From: Metaphire vulgaris
Taxonomy: Eukaryota > Annelida > Clitellata > Crassiclitellata > Megascolecidae
Length of the DNA stretch: 64,000 nt
Assembly (NCBI GenBank): GCA_018105865.1
Contig: CM030862.1
Location: forward strand, 8,164,479 to 8,228,478
Reading direction: 5' to 3'
The position numbers and the translations under genes were made by a program. Positions 1-11,563 of this stretch are shown here, in pieces (position 1 is the first letter of the stretch; every line of letters begins with the position of its first letter). The notes below the pieces were generated by a model. It did not search any database, was not told the origin of the DNA, and saw only the letters and a program-made list of their open reading frames with translations.

Positions 1-226
1 TGATAAATGATTCTCCTGTGTACACTGTCTGGCTCAATCTATGCAATTCACCCAGAAAGATAAGACTTCTTCTAACTTCTAATAGGCTTTGTAGTAAACA
101 GATTGAAAATCAAATATATTTTATAAAAGATGTATGTATGCACGTATGTATTCACGCGTGCATGTGTGTGTATTATATACACACATACATACATACATCC
201 TATCTTTCATAAATACATACCCGGTA

Positions 227-1205
227 CAGGGTGTAAAAGTGAAAAGGGCACCCCTTTATGATATTTAATATCCCGGCTGAGTGTATAGCGATTTCAATGA
301 AATTTATAGGCCATATACCTGGGAATGTTTTTGATGCAATTGCCAAATTTCATGCTGATAGCTTTAGAGTTTGCTAAAATATGGTCAAAAAACTAAAGAG
401 ACCCAAATTTTAAAATTGACAAACAGAAGATAACGTCATAGTAATTTGTATCGTTTTTAAGTCTAAAATTGCGTCGTTGTCATTGCGCCAGACAAGGTCA
501 AGGGTTACTTACGACCAACAGATAAACACAGCAGCATTATGATTGGCTGCAGGACTGTCATGATATGCTTGGAGAAGATTTCATATTCCAGCAAGACGGA
601 ACACCTGCCCACTCTGCTCTCAGGACCCAGAATTTTCTGTAGCAACATTGTCCAGATTTCATCAAGAAAGATGACTGGCCACCCAACTCCCCAGATATCA
701 ATCCACTTGACTTCCACGTCTGGGGAATCATGCTCGACAGATATCAAAAGTATCAGCCAAAGCCACAGAACATCACGGAGTTGAAGACTGCTGAAGAATA
801 TTTGGGAGAGTTTGCCTGAGAAGTGAGAACCAGATCAAGAAGTCGATATTGTCAATGAAGAAGCGCTTGTCGGCATGTGTGAAAGCTAAGGGTGCATGGG
901 CATTTTGAGCACCTGCTCCATAACAAATCATCTGAAACCCCCTTTACGTTCAGGGCCAAAAAAAACTGTTTAAAATATTTTTATCACTTTATTATGACGT
1001 TATATTCCAATGTCAATTTCAAAATGTGGGTCTCTTTAGTTTTTTGGCCATATTTCAGCAAACACTAAAGATATCAGCATGAAATTTGGCAATTGCATCA
1101 CAAACATTCCCAGGTATATGGATCATAAATTTCATTGAAATCGCTATACACGCAGCCGAGATATTAAATATCATAAAGGGGTTCCCTTTTCACTTTTACA
1201 CCCTG
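227..1205. mobile_element. Mariner-type DNA transposon with long terminal inverted repeats
   Basis: The ends begin CAGGGTGTAAAAGTGAAAAG and continue as inverted repeats of about 195 bp (227-420 against 1011-1205, with scattered mismatches). A TA dinucleotide flanks each end (225-226, 1206-1207), the Tc1/mariner target duplication. The interior holds a broken transposase fragment (separate entry). At 979 bp with a damaged coding region it cannot be autonomous. Confidence 0.85.
540..935 (+). pseudogene. Mariner transposase C-terminal fragment, broken
   Basis: One plus-strand frame reads FQQDGTPAHS, then after an in-frame stop (TAG near 652) DDWPPNSPDINPLDF and HVWGIM. These are the second and third acidic catalytic blocks of Tc1/mariner DDE transposases. 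A later frame reads KKRLSACVKAKG, like the family C-terminus. The N-terminal DNA-binding domain and first catalytic Asp are absent; the stop and frame changes make it a pseudogene. Confidence 0.75.
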
Positions 1206-1638
1206 TACATATACACAGTACAAACTGTTTGGTTATAAAAATAAAGAATTAAATACAGGTTTTAGAGATTTTGCTTTAAAATGTTTCATACAAGAGAAAA
1301 TGCAGTTCAATAGCTAAAAAACATTTTCACAGGCATAAAGCTGTTTTAATATTTAACATTCTAAGGAAGCAACTCTGTCAAACAGACCACAAACTGTGTC
1401 TGAACTCACTCAGAAGGAGGCTAATGTTTGGAAACAACAGCTTCTGTGCAATGCCAAAGACTGAAGCACTCTGCAAACCCAGACAAACTAGTTCTGAAGT
1501 CAGCACTAATGGAACTGAATACATAAGTTAAAAACTTTGTAAAAATCACTGCTCAAGGAATGCTTGCTATGTGTGACTACAATAAAGAAACGTATACCAC
1601 AGACCGGTGTTTTGGTGGATTTCATATGGTGTCTGACT

Positions 1639-1827
1639 CAGTGGCGGCTCCACAGGGAGACTGGGGGGGGGCATGCCCCTATTGTGAATGCCTGGTCCCC
1701 CAGTGGCTCCCCTGATTGGACCCTATACTTAATACTACATACCTAACAACAAATGGTTGGCTTCCCATGATTAGAAGTTGCCACCCAATGGCCACCCCCC
1801 ACTTGCCAAATCCTGGAGCCGCCACTG
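1639..1827. mobile_element. hAT-type MITE, family A (CAGTGGCGGCTCC)
   Basis: Ends CAGTGGCGGCTCC / GGAGCCGCCACTG, flanked by the 8-bp duplication GTCTGACT (1631-1638, 1828-1835). No coding capacity. The sequence between 1208 and 1638 shows no recognisable gene. Confidence 0.88.
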
Positions 1828-2081
1828 GTCTGACTTGAAAATAGGATCATTGATATTGACAAATTAAAGGTTTGCCTATGTTGTGATCAGAATGGGAGAT
1901 ATCTTCAAAACCTGATATCTCATATCCATTGAAACAGAATTAATTAATGGAACAGATCATTGTAAATAACTTTGAAAGTTCAAATATAAATTTAAATTAA
2001 AGTCTTTGATATTACCGGTAATTGCATAGCAAATATTTATGTGACAGTTACAGAGGACACAGTATCTCAACCCTAAAAATG

Positions 2082-2160
2082 TTAACCCCTTAACTGGGTA
2101 TTTACTGTAACTCAATGTAAAATGGACGGATATATCCGGGATTCCCAGTTAAGGGGTTAA
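2082..2160. mobile_element. piggyBac-like mini-MITE, copy 1
   Basis: TTAA, then CCCCTTAACTGG ... CCCAGTTAAGGGG, then TTAA. The internal core TGTAACTCAATGTAAAATGG is shared with the copies at 7.3, 32.6, 36.1 and 54.1 kb. The TTAA duplication plus a CCC-starting inverted repeat is the piggyBac pattern. Confidence 0.7.
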
Positions 2161-2284
2161 TACCAGGATGCATAAACTCTTGTTTCAAATAAAAACCAGT
2201 TTCTGTTAATCAGAAGGCCATGTAAGCAGAAACCATCAAGCCTGTCATATCAAGCACCAAAAAGTACAGCAAGGGGCAGAAATC

Positions 2285-2420
2285 AGCAGAGTGGTAACAA
2301 CGTTGACAGGGAGATCTGACGGTCGTGGGTTCGATACCCGCCCTAAGGTTGACTCAGCCTTCACTCGCTAGAGGGCAGTGACAAAATGAGTAGCAGTGGC
2401 AATGCTGCACAAACAGACAA
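2285..2420 (+). repeat. tRNA-derived SINE-like fragment
   Basis: An A-box-like segment (GCAGAGTGGTAACAACG) is followed about 30 nt later by a B-box-like segment (GGTTCGATACC). There is no cloverleaf. It runs into LINE-like sequence, so it reads as a tRNA-derived SINE head rather than a tRNA gene. Confidence 0.4.
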
Positions 2421-2955
2421 TGCTATGTGATATACTAGCCACATGGATGAAAGACAATAGACTGGTGAAGAAGATCATGCTGGGAACAATGGATGGAGAA
2501 AAGATGGAGACAAATTGTGAATCAGGCTGTCGACCAGTGGCGTAACGTGGGGGGGGTGGGGGGGCACTTTGTTGACTGCCCCCCGGGCTGGGGGGCCCCC
2601 AAAGAGGGGTCTAAGCTAGGGTTAGGTTAGGGTTAACCCTAATAATCCTAGAAATGAACGTGCTGACGACCTTTTTTTTTTTTTTGCTCGTCATGATAAA
2701 AAAGGAGGTGATGAGGTTTTTTTTTTTGCTCGTCAGGATAAAAAAGGAGGTGATGACGTTTTTTTTTTCTTTTTGCTCGTCAGCACGAAACTTTGGGGCC
2801 CCCGTGGCAAACATGCCCCCCGGGCCCCCAAAAGTCACGCTACGCCACTGCTGTCGACACCTACAGGCACAGCACCCATGGCTCTGGATGATGATGATGT
2901 TACTAGCCACATACCCATTGCTAGGATTGATTCTGATTTTATGCTTATGCTACAA
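2420..2955 (+). repeat. LINE 3'-end-like fragment split by a MITE
   Basis: Degenerate coding-like sequence lies on both sides of the MITE at 2535-2850. Removing that insertion and one copy of its target duplication joins the two sides into continuous text ending in a GATGATGATG run. The exact LINE class is not identifiable. Confidence 0.4.
2535..2850. mobile_element. hAT-type MITE, family B (CAGTGGCGTARC), with three internal motif copies
   Basis: Ends CAGTGGCGTAACGTGG / CACGCTACGCCACTG, flanked by the 8-bp duplication CTGTCGAC (2527-2534, 2851-2858). The interior has a GGTTAGGGTTA tract and three tandem variants of the T-run/GCTCGTCAGGATAAAAAAGG motif near 2671, 2717 and 2766. Confidence 0.85.
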
Positions 2956-2999
2956 CATTCAAAAAATGGCTTTCATACACGTTAGGTGAGCAACATTTA

Positions 3000-3245
3000 A
3001 AAAAAGGCAAAGTATGTTATTATGGACACGTCATGAGAAAACAAGGCTCCTGTCTGGAAAAAGAACTAATTCAAGGAACATTATCCAGAGGACGATCACG
3101 TGGAAGACCAAGAACAGTCTGGCTAGATAACATAACAACATGGTCTGGACTCTCGTTTCAAAACATGATTCGGAAAACAGAAGAACGACAGACATGGAGA
3201 GATGTGATACATAGTGTAGCCCAACCTCACATCGAGGATGGCTAA
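3000..3245 (+). repeat. LINE reverse-transcriptase C-terminal fragment
   Basis: The frame reads SRGRSRGRPRTVWLDNITTW, then ERQTWRDVIHSVAQPHIEDG and a stop. The RGRP-x-x-x-W-x-D block followed by a W-R-x-x-x-H tail is the usual C-terminus of APE-type LINE ORF2 proteins. No reverse-transcriptase core is present. From 3246 to 3754 I see no gene. Confidence 0.6.
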
Positions 3246-3762
3246 AGAACAGAACAGAACAGATGAACGAAATGAAACACGCATAAATGCTGCGACGGAT
3301 ACGTTCAGGTGAATTTTAATTACAAAGGATTCTCAAAAATAACCTAATTTCTCCTCTTACCATCATAATGATTCATGATTCAGCAATGTTTTAGCTGGTA
3401 TATTCAGTTATTCACTGCACTCTGAAATACAATTAAATAGAGAAGATTGATTAGCTTCACATTAGGCTTCAGTTAAAACTCAAACTATATATAAACAGAA
3501 TATCAATTGAAAAACGTTTCAAGCAAAGATCACTGGGTTGTTGAAATTACAGCACAAACTACTTGGACTAATATTATTTATCAGCTGCATATGTAATATG
3601 ACCCTCCAACGACATTGAAAATGCAAGTGATTCAAATCTCAGACACAGTAATGAAATTTACAATAAAATTAAATGATTATTTCAGGCTCCAAGTTTAAGA
3701 AGATTCCATAATTGAATTTACAAATATAAAATAAAATAAATTCCAACATAACTGGTAAAAAC

Positions 3763-4152
3763 TAGTGCTGGTTTTTTAATCGTGATTAACTCGCAATTAA
3801 CGCGTTAATCTGTTAATCACAATTAATATTTTTAATTGCGATTAAAAAATTAATCGCATCATAATTAATCACATCATATTTCTCTAAAGAAATTTTAAAA
3901 AACTGAGCTTGAAAGTGATAACGTCACGAGTTTTTGTTTAAAGTTGACTAAAATGGATAGTGCATTATGTTTATAGGCCTACTAGTTGCAATTCTGAAAG
4001 CCTGTTCTGCAACTGGTGCATTGTTTATTTCAATTTAATTACTACTTCGGGACCAGAATAATGTTGCTAAAGAAAAATGCGATTAATCGCGAATAATAAT
4101 TTTAATTGCATGATTAATCGCGATTAAATAAATTAGTCGTTGAACGGCACTA
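3763..4152. mobile_element. hAT-type element with reiterated TTAATCGCGATTAA subterminal repeats
   Basis: Ends TAGTGCTG / CGGCACTA, flanked by the 8-bp duplication GTAAAAAC (3755-3762, 4153-4160). Both subterminal regions are packed with palindromic AATCGYGATTAA units, likely transposase binding sites. It is non-coding. Confidence 0.75.
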
Positions 4153-4541
4153 GTAAAAACTAAAATAATTACAAGGTCAATTTCTAGTACAATGCTGCAG
4201 AAGTTCTGACATATATTCTGTGTTCTGTTTACAATACCCATCGATTCATTCATTTATGGCAAGAAGGATTTTCATCTTAGTTTAACATTTTTAACAAAGC
4301 CTTCAGCAGGTTCAGGCTTAATTTATCATCATATCAGATTTTAATCAAATTCAGTAATTATGTAAGGTATCATGTTAATTAATTGTAAATTACGACTCAT
4401 TATCCCTGCAATGTTTAACACGTCATGTCTTACAATGTCCCAGCACATGTCAACATGTGCATATCATTAGCCAACAGTTACCGCAGTCTCAAATTTCCTC
4501 ACTAGGTGTCAAATATTTCAACAAAGTATTTCAACAACAAC

Positions 4542-4585
4542 AACATTTCAACTGTCCCCAACTAAATGGGGACAGTTGAAATGTT
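4542..4585. repeat. Perfect 19-bp stem hairpin
   Basis: AACATTTCAACTGTCCCCA and its exact complement are separated by ACTAAA. The surrounding 4.2-5.6 kb has no gene; a CA run lies at about 5123-5145 and an AAT run near 5197. Confidence 0.7.
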
Positions 4586-5587
4586 ATACACTGATATCAT
4601 GGAAATATTTCAATGCTTTTCCATATCAATTTTTCAACACATCAAGATAAACCATCCTTGGCGTAGATGGCCAAAAACAATTCAGATATAAAAGTTTGAA
4701 TTTCAACATAAGAGTTTTTAACAGATCAACAGTAACAGATATATATTTATTTATAGATCTCCAATTGATTTGAATCTCATAATAACCTTTGCCTAAAGCA
4801 CAAGAAGCAGTCATAACATCATTAAGGCAAAATTACCATGCCAATGATATTTAAAACCAGAGCAGCAAAGCTCATCTTTGACTCCTTTGACTTCATATCA
4901 TTTTCATCCCAAAAGTAACATAAGATTAACACCTACATATGCTTGTGAAATAATGGAGGAAGTTGGTGTGGGTGTTACTGCAGAGAACAAATCGTAAGTG
5001 ACCCCGGTTGACCCCAGTGTGTGTCCTGGTACCACAATGAGATACAGTCATGGCTCATATAGACATAGTCATTGTTGATTCCACAGACTGCTAAACATAC
5101 AGTAGTACAGATATATTTACACAAACACAAACACACACACACACAGTGCGTGCGTGCAAAAACAAAAACTGATCTTAGCAATTAATACATCCTTTATAAT
5201 AATAATAATAATAATAATATGATTTCAAGTGGTCTAGGAGGCTAAGTTAGCCTGTGTGAAAACCACCGTAATAACTCCCTACATTTAATAACCTAGTTTT
5301 CTCAGATAATTTATGAACCCTTTGTTTCAACCGTTACTGCCTATTCGTCCAAACTGAGTTCTATTTGTCCACAACCCGTACAATAAAAGATTTTCTTTCT
5401 TGGTCCCATCCTCTGCTAGAACAATTTGCATTTGTGGCCTCTTGTGCTGCTATAGTGTGCTAATGCAAAGAATCGAGGGATCAATATGTTTTCAGCGCAA
5501 ATAATCCTGAACAGAAAAAAAGAACAAAAACTGGAAACAGTACATGCAGGACAGTATATCTTCTCTCTGATCATCTTACTGTATCAT

Positions 5588-5762
5588 CAGGGATATTTTT
5601 ACACCCCCGTAACATCCCTCAACACCCCTTAATTTGAGACCGACACCCCCCAATTTCAGCTATACGATGTCCTTCCCTTTTTTTGCTTGTCAGACTCTTT
5701 TGGTATGGGATCCCCAGAATTTACCGACACCCCCCAAATTGACAATAATAGAAATAGTCCTG
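5588..5762. mobile_element. hAT-type MITE, family J (CAGGGATATTTTTAC)
   Basis: Starts CAGGGATATTTTTACACCCC and ends ATAGAAATAGTCCTG, with duplications TGTATCAT / TGTATCGT (5580-5587, 5763-5770; one mismatch). It contains the CCTTTTTTTGCTTGTCAG motif at about 5680-5695. Confidence 0.75.
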
Positions 5763-7291
5763 TGTATCGTGCTCTGTAAACTTTCAATTCAAGGCTCCCT
5801 CCTCTAAAAAATTGATCAAATTTAGACCCTGGAGGTTGCTAGACATTGAGCAGCTTCAGATGCAAATTCTTTCTTCGCCATTATTTACTTTCAAAACAGA
5901 ATCTGTTACAGAATATGCAAAAAAATTTCAAAATGTTGTATGTACTAGTATTTTGGATGATCTTATCCCTGAGGAACCAAAATTGTTACTGATAGACCTT
6001 CACAATCCTAGGTTAAACAAATATATTTCTGATGCACGTCAGTGTAAAAGTAGATTAGAATGAGCATGGCATCATTCTAAACCGCCATCACACCTTAAAC
6101 GGTTTAGGAAGCAATGTCACTATGTTTGAAAGCTATGGTAGTCAATAATGCCAAAGCCCAGTTTTTTTTCCAATCTTTTAAAAGATAATCTAAATTCGCC
6201 AAAAACCTTATGGAATTCCTTTTGCATCAAGATATAAAAATTGCACTACCTCAGTCAAATTCACCTCAACAGCTAGCAGACAAATTTCTACAATTTTTCT
6301 CAGATAAAATATCTGGCATCAGGCTCAAATTTCCATCATATCCCACAGAAGACAACTTCTTGCCGAAAATTCCTCCCCCAATATTCACAGCATTCCGCCC
6401 CACCAATCTGTCTGAAATACGCCAAATTATTTTCTCTTTGCCGAATAAACAGTGTCTGTTGGATGTTATTCAAACTCATATCCTTAAACAATGTTTTGAT
6501 GCGCTTGGGTCAGTAATTACCCGTTTGGTTAACCTAACTCTGTCGTTAGGTATCTTTCCACCAACCTGTACTAACACTCTCGCCCACCCATGCTGAAAAA
6601 CCAACACTCGACCCAAATGATTTTTCTAGCTATAGGCCAATGTCAAATTTAAATTTTATATCTAAACTTGTTGAACGCACTGTGCTTAGTCAAATATATG
6701 TACATCTTTCATGGCATAATCTTTTATTGCCTAAACAATCTGAATATAGAAAATTTCATTCAACTGAAACTGCTCTTCTGGTTGTTCATGATTGTACTTT
6801 TGTCTGCTATGGATAATGGCAAGGTAACTGCACTTATTTTACTAGACTTGTCTGCGGCTTTTGACACCATAGATCATGCGATCCTTCTCCATAGACTTGA
6901 GCATTGGTTTGGTATATCGGGTGTTGCATTGGAGTGGTTTAAATCCTACCTCCAACATTGCAGTCATACTGTTTACTGTAACGGTGCTCAGTCATATTCA
7001 GTTACTCGTAAGATAGATTTTTTTGTTCCCAGGGATCTGTTTTAGGCCCTCTCCTTTTCACTTTATATACAAGGCCCATTGGATAGCTTCTTTCACATTT
7101 CTCTGCAGACTATCATTTCTATGCTGACAGTACACAGTTAATCATTGCCTTTGATAATAAAAGTCACTAGTCACCAGAGTCACTAGTACACTAATGTACA
7201 CTAATCCGTTTGGTGATTCAGTCTTGAATGTTTAGTAATAAGCTTGCATTAAATCCTTCAAAAACTGAGCTTTTGCTTCTTGGTACATCAT

Positions 7292-7371
7292 TTAACCCCT
7301 TAACTGGGCATTTAACTGTAACTCAATGTAAAATGGATGGATATATCCGGGGTCCCCAGTTAAGGGGTTAA
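7292..7371. mobile_element. piggyBac-like mini-MITE, copy 2, inside the LINE
   Basis: TTAA-CCCCTTAACTGG ... CCAGTTAAGGGG-TTAA with the core ACTGTAACTCAATGTAAAAT. It interrupts the LINE reverse-transcriptase region, so it inserted after the LINE did. Confidence 0.75.
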
Positions 7372-8042
7372 TTTAGGTAAATTTGAAGACATATATGCCT
7401 TTAAATTTCACAACATTTCAGTTAATCAGTCAGTCTGCCTGCAACTTAGGTGTAATATTCCATAAAACCTGTCTTGTAATGGTTATATAAATAAGGCCAG
7501 CAGAGCTGCTCATTTGCAAATCAGAGATATTCGATGAATTTGTGATTTTGTGCCCAAACCTACTCTGATTCCTCTTGCCAATGCCCTTGTCAGCAATAGA
7601 TTTGATTATTGCAATTCCCTTTACAATGGTATGACCAAATCTAATATGCAAAAGCTTCAAGGGATTCAGAATTCTATTGCCAAAACTCATATGCATGATC
7701 ATATTAAACCTGTTATTCAAAAGTTACACTGGCTACCGGCAGAACAGAGAAATCTATTCAAAACTTGTCTCTTGGTTAAAATACTGCAGTCTGGCCAACT
7801 TCAATATTTAAAATATACGTTAAAACATCTGAAACTGTCATTCAATGACAACAAGGTTTGCTAATTCATTGCTAAATGTACCTAGTACCAACACTCAAAT
7901 TGGTAAGAGAGCTTTTTATAATTCTTTGGCCGAAAATCTGGAAATCTCTCCCTCAGATTTTCCAATAAACTGAGTATTTCCAGATCAAAACTTAGAACAC
8001 ATCTCTTCCAATTAGCATTTCCTCCATAGTCTGTGTTGCTGT

Positions 8043-8120
8043 TTACCTATGACTGATCTCTGGAATGACCTGGTCTTTTGCAGATGGATTTGAAGTACCA
8101 TCAATTGATGCCCTTGTGCA
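8043..8120 (+). repeat. LINE 3'-UTR segment shared with other copies
   Basis: GACTGATCTCTGGAATGACC and the following 55 bp recur at 43199-43262 and, more diverged, at 40162-40265 and 42430-42535. All end in a GGCGCTATA-like box, so these are 3' tails of one LINE family or of SINEs sharing its tail. From 8476 to 9305 there is only AT-rich non-coding sequence. Confidence 0.6.
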
Positions 8121-9159
8121 GTGCTCTTTTTCAGTGGGATGCACAGGAACGGCGTTCCCACACCCAACCCCAGATTCTCTTATACATTGATATGCAATAG
8201 TGTATGTTTTACCTACACAGTCGGTTTTTTCATCAGTTGGTTGCATTTGATCACGTGATGCGCATAAAAAGAACTTAACCACTTTTTGACACTTGATGAG
8301 CACAAAAAATCATCGTCATCGCTAAAAATCTTTAAACAATTCGTAACTTTTAGGTGCCCGTAGGAATTTCTCTCGACGGCCCTGGAAATGAGTTCTCAAA
8401 CATTTTTCCTAGAAAAGACATTGCCCTTGGGTAATTCAATGGCGCTATAAAAGTGCATTATTATTATTTAGTAGTAGTAGTATTAGTATTATTATATTCA
8501 CACCGACCAATAACTGCTCATCGCCGCTAACACATCCAAGCAAGCGAAATGTGACACTTCACGCACACCATTTTAACTTCCACTTCGTGTGTGCGGAAAA
8601 GCGCCTGCCAGCGAAATAAAATCTCCGACCTTCCTAGATCGAACACAGACCGAAAGATAATCCAGGATAGAACTGGCGCGCAAAGGAGACGCGCTTCAAC
8701 AGCAGAGGAACGCAAGCAAGAAGCACGAAGCAACGAATGAAACAGAACACTTGAAGTCAAATATTTAAAATAAAACCACAAATAAATAAATAATAAATAA
8801 AATAAAGTCAACAAACCTTCGCACCATCCTTGTTTACATTCTTTCCTTTGCGTCGATTCGTCGACGACTCAACCGGATGTGTGCTAAACTGTCTACTATT
8901 TATGTGGCGCAATATTTTTATATGCAGTGTGATTAATGAGGACCTTCGCGCGTGTGGCGTGTTCCTCTAAAATTTCTAAATAACGCAAACCTTCAGTTTA
9001 ATGGCCAGTTTGAAATTTAATGCGTCGGCTTACACGGCGGGCCGAACGAGTCTTCAAGAAATCCAATGCATCATTTTGGCTATAAATGCTCCTATAAATA
9101 CTACCTTATGTTTGGAGAAAATCAAATCATAAATACTTGTTATTAAGCAGTCAAAAGCA

Positions 9160-9240
9160 GTGTTTCCCAAACATTTTGGAACCGCGGCCCACCTCAGCGA
9201 CCCTGATTATGTAGCATGTAATATTTATTTTTAAAATGCA
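9160..9240. repeat. hAT element end fragment (CAGTGTTTCCCAAA)
   Basis: CAGTGTTTCCCAAACATTTT followed by GGAACCGCGGCCCACC matches the end of the larger hAT element at 17970-18967. Only one end is recognised here. Confidence 0.5.
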
Positions 9241-9305
9241 TTAGGAAAGACTACAGAGTGCTTAATTAAATAATGTGGATTTATTCAAAAGAGAAAAATA
9301 CAATT

Positions 9306-9387
9306 CGACGAGGATGGGATTCGAACCCACGCGGGGAGACCCCAATGGATTAGCAGTCCATCGCCTTAACCACTCGGCCACCTCGTC
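9306..9387 (-). tRNA. tRNA-Ser (anticodon GCU)
   Basis: The reverse complement reads GACGAGGTGGCCGAGTGGTT ... GGACTGCTAATCC ... GGTTCGAATCCCATCCTCGTCG. It is an 82-nt class II tRNA with a 7-bp acceptor stem GACGAGG/CCTCGTC, a long variable arm, intact A and B boxes and anticodon GCT. A T5 pol III terminator lies just downstream on the minus strand (plus-strand A run, 9294-9298). It looks functional; no CCA is encoded, as is normal for eukaryotes. Confidence 0.96.
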
Positions 9388-9696
9388 CCACAATATGTAC
9401 TGTCCAAAATATTCTATTAGTCATGTGGCATGCCTTCAACCGCCTTTTTGTCAAATTTTTTGATAATGGCAAATGTCTATTTTTAAAATAGTACGTAAGT
9501 AGCATTTCTTACTTGATCTGATTCAAATATATACAAGAATAATCGAAAATGCGCATATCTGCAAGCCATTTGTAGTACTTTTATTCGCTAGGTGTCGCTA
9601 TAAGGCAAAAGCTCCTCATTTTGGCGTCACTCGTGTCTTTCAAGATGTCTTTTTGTCTTGTCTTCAGCCATCCTCCCTACGAATCATAGACCTTTT

Positions 9697-9896
9697 CAGT
9701 GGCGTAGCCACGGGGAGGGGGTTGGGGGTTAAACCCCCCTCTTGGACGGCGAAAAAAATGTTTTAAACGTATTCCCATGCAATTTTTATTTTTTGAGGCG
9801 ATTTTTGGCAATTGTTTAGGTGAAAACCCCCCCTTGGCGGCTATTGACGAAATTTTTTTTCAACCCCCCCTTCCGGAAATCTTGGCTACGCCACTG
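9697..9896. mobile_element. hAT-type MITE, family B
   Basis: CAGTGGCGTAGCCACGGGGA ... GGCTACGCCACTG with a perfect 8-bp duplication GACCTTTT (9689-9696, 9897-9904). It is closely similar to 12825-13019. Confidence 0.9.
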
Positions 9897-10105
9897 GACC
9901 TTTTAAAGTAAGGACTGACGTCAGCCATGCTCGGGTCTGCGAACTTGGGTCCATTGAGTCTTTAACACCATAGAGTCTATTAACTGCCCCAACTGAAGTT
10001 TGCACAGTGATACAGCTATGAAATTTGGTAGTCACGCTCAGAAATGAACTCTCTACCGACTCTACGCATTTCAAGTGACCGGAAGTTGATGACGTCATTA
10101 CACTG

Positions 10106-10160
10106 CGAAATACATCGATTTAAAACGGTATCATTTTAAAATCAATGTATTTCGCATACA
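10106..10160. repeat. Inverted repeat around TGCGAAATACAT
   Basis: TGCGAAATACATCGATTTAA and, after ACGGTATC, TTTTAAAATCAATGTATTTCGCA form a stem of about 22 bp with a few mismatches. No gene is seen between 9905 and 10615. Confidence 0.55.
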
Positions 10161-10615
10161 TTGGACGCTGCTGATCTAGGCCGAATATATAGGCCTAGTA
10201 ATTTGCATCGGAATCTAGTAGGCAAGAATTCGGCTTTAGGCCTATATGCGTTGAGTAGAATCGCAACATCATTACTTGGAATATAGTCCAGTGGTGTAGC
10301 CAGGATTCCGAAATAGGGGGAATATGTAGAATGTCGGGTAAAAAAGGTTCGTCAAGGAGTTATTCACAAATTCAGGTGTTCTTATCGATCATGATAGGCC
10401 TACCTACCCCTCCCGGAAATTTCTCAACGGTCTTGCCAAAATCCCACGGCCGGGGTCCCTGCCAGAATAAGGGCCGATACTCCCACGTGGGTTGGGTTAA
10501 CCATGGGTTGGATTAGGTTGATTTGGGTCAGACCTTTTCAAATCCTGGAAACGCCACTTTGTATTCCTTATTGGAATGGGCAGTACAATTTCAGTTAGGC
10601 GAAGTGCGCGAGGTT

Positions 10616-11018
10616 CAGGCCCGCCGAGAGGGGGCAGGGGACAAATGCACATAGGCCGGGCGATCTGTAGGGGGCCCGGGCGGGTTAGGTTAGGGCTAGG
10701 GTTAGATGGGGCTGATCGAAGGCATTGCTTGCTGACGCTGACAAGCAAAAAAGGTCGTCACCAGATTTTAAACTTTCTAGGGGCTCCGCGGGCACTCTAC
10801 ACCAGGGTTTAATCTAGGCCATTTCCGGGGGAAAATTGCCCTCCCCCCGGAAATTTCAAATCCCCCCCCCCGAAAATTTTGGCATACTACATCAACTAAC
10901 AGCAGCCCCCTAGCTGACTTCCTCGATCCCCGGCTTTGTCAGTTCCCCCTTCCGGAGTCCAGAGTCTAGATTAAACACTGCTCTGGACAGGGGCCCGCAA
11001 TTTCTCTCGGCGGCCCTG
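10616..11018. mobile_element. hAT-like MITE, family F (CAGGGCCGCCGAGAG), carrying a nested MITE
   Basis: Left end CAGGCCCGCCGAGAGGG, right end TCTCTCGGCGGCCCTG. The interior has a GGTTAGGTTAGGG tract and GCTGACAAGCAAAAAAGGTC (10738-10757). The MITE at 10803-10980 sits inside it. No clean target duplication was found. Confidence 0.65.
10803..10980. mobile_element. hAT-like MITE, family G (CAGGGTTTAATCTAG), nested
   Basis: CAGGGTTTAATCTAGGCC ... GTCTAGATTAAACACTG with flanks CTCTACAC / CTCTGGAC (6 of 8 identical), inside the family F element. Confidence 0.65.
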
Positions 11019-11380
11019 ACTATAGGTATACTTGCCATGATACGATTTAAATTATTACAAATAAGAATTTAATTCAAAAACAATGGTTACATAAACCAGT
11101 CTATGTTAATCGCACGGAAGAAATAGACAACATAATTAATATGTTTAAAGTTCCATTCAAAGCAATGAATTTAATTAATTGTTGATTAGCCACATTGTCT
11201 GTCTATAGCTTTCATAATTTCTTGGGCTCTTGGCTAACTTAATTATAAAACAGTAGGCCTTTGACATTAGACATAGGCCTATGTAACTCAGTTCAATTCA
11301 GTTCTTGCAAAAAAATAAAGAACTAACTAGGGCCTATGGTAAAAAAATAGTGCATTCCACAAATTTCTAAAAACTGAGAC

Positions 11381-11563
11381 CAGTGGCGGCTCCAGGATTT
11401 GGCAAGTTGGGGGGGAGCGTTGCGGTGACAACTTCTAAGCATGGGGGCCAACCATTTGTTGATAGGTATGTAGTAGTAAGTATAGGGTCCCAACAGGGGG
11501 ACACTGGGGCCGGGCATTCAATAGGGGCAAGGGTCCCCGGACCCCCATGTGGAGCCGCCACTG
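11381..11563. mobile_element. hAT-type MITE, family A
   Basis: CAGTGGCGGCTCCAGG ... GGAGCCGCCACTG with a perfect 8-bp duplication ACTGAGAC (11373-11380, 11564-11571). No gene is seen in 11019-11372 or 11572-11960. Confidence 0.9.

Larger units (their letters stand above)
5780..8475 (+). mobile_element. Degenerate CR1/L2-type LINE
   Basis: Ordered remnants of one element are visible. A linker-like region (5812-6600) is followed by reverse-transcriptase block ALILLDLSAAFDTIDHAILL (about 6832-6891). Then come the fragment GSVLGPLLFTLYT (about 7035, after a frameshift), a YADD-box relic FYADSTQL (about 7120), and thumb/connection sequence SNRFDYCNSLYNGMTKSNMQ (about 7590). The 3' end is GGCGCTATAAAAGTGCATTATTATT (8442-8470), the tail style of CR1/L2 LINEs. 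Multiple stops and frameshifts show it is dead. Confidence 0.8.

Noticed and set aside
2326..2345. tRNA-like B box suggesting a tRNA gene
   Set aside because: No acceptor stem or anticodon arm can be drawn; better explained as a SINE head.
9275..9463. 62-codon plus-strand frame
   Set aside because: It is antisense to the tRNA-Ser gene.
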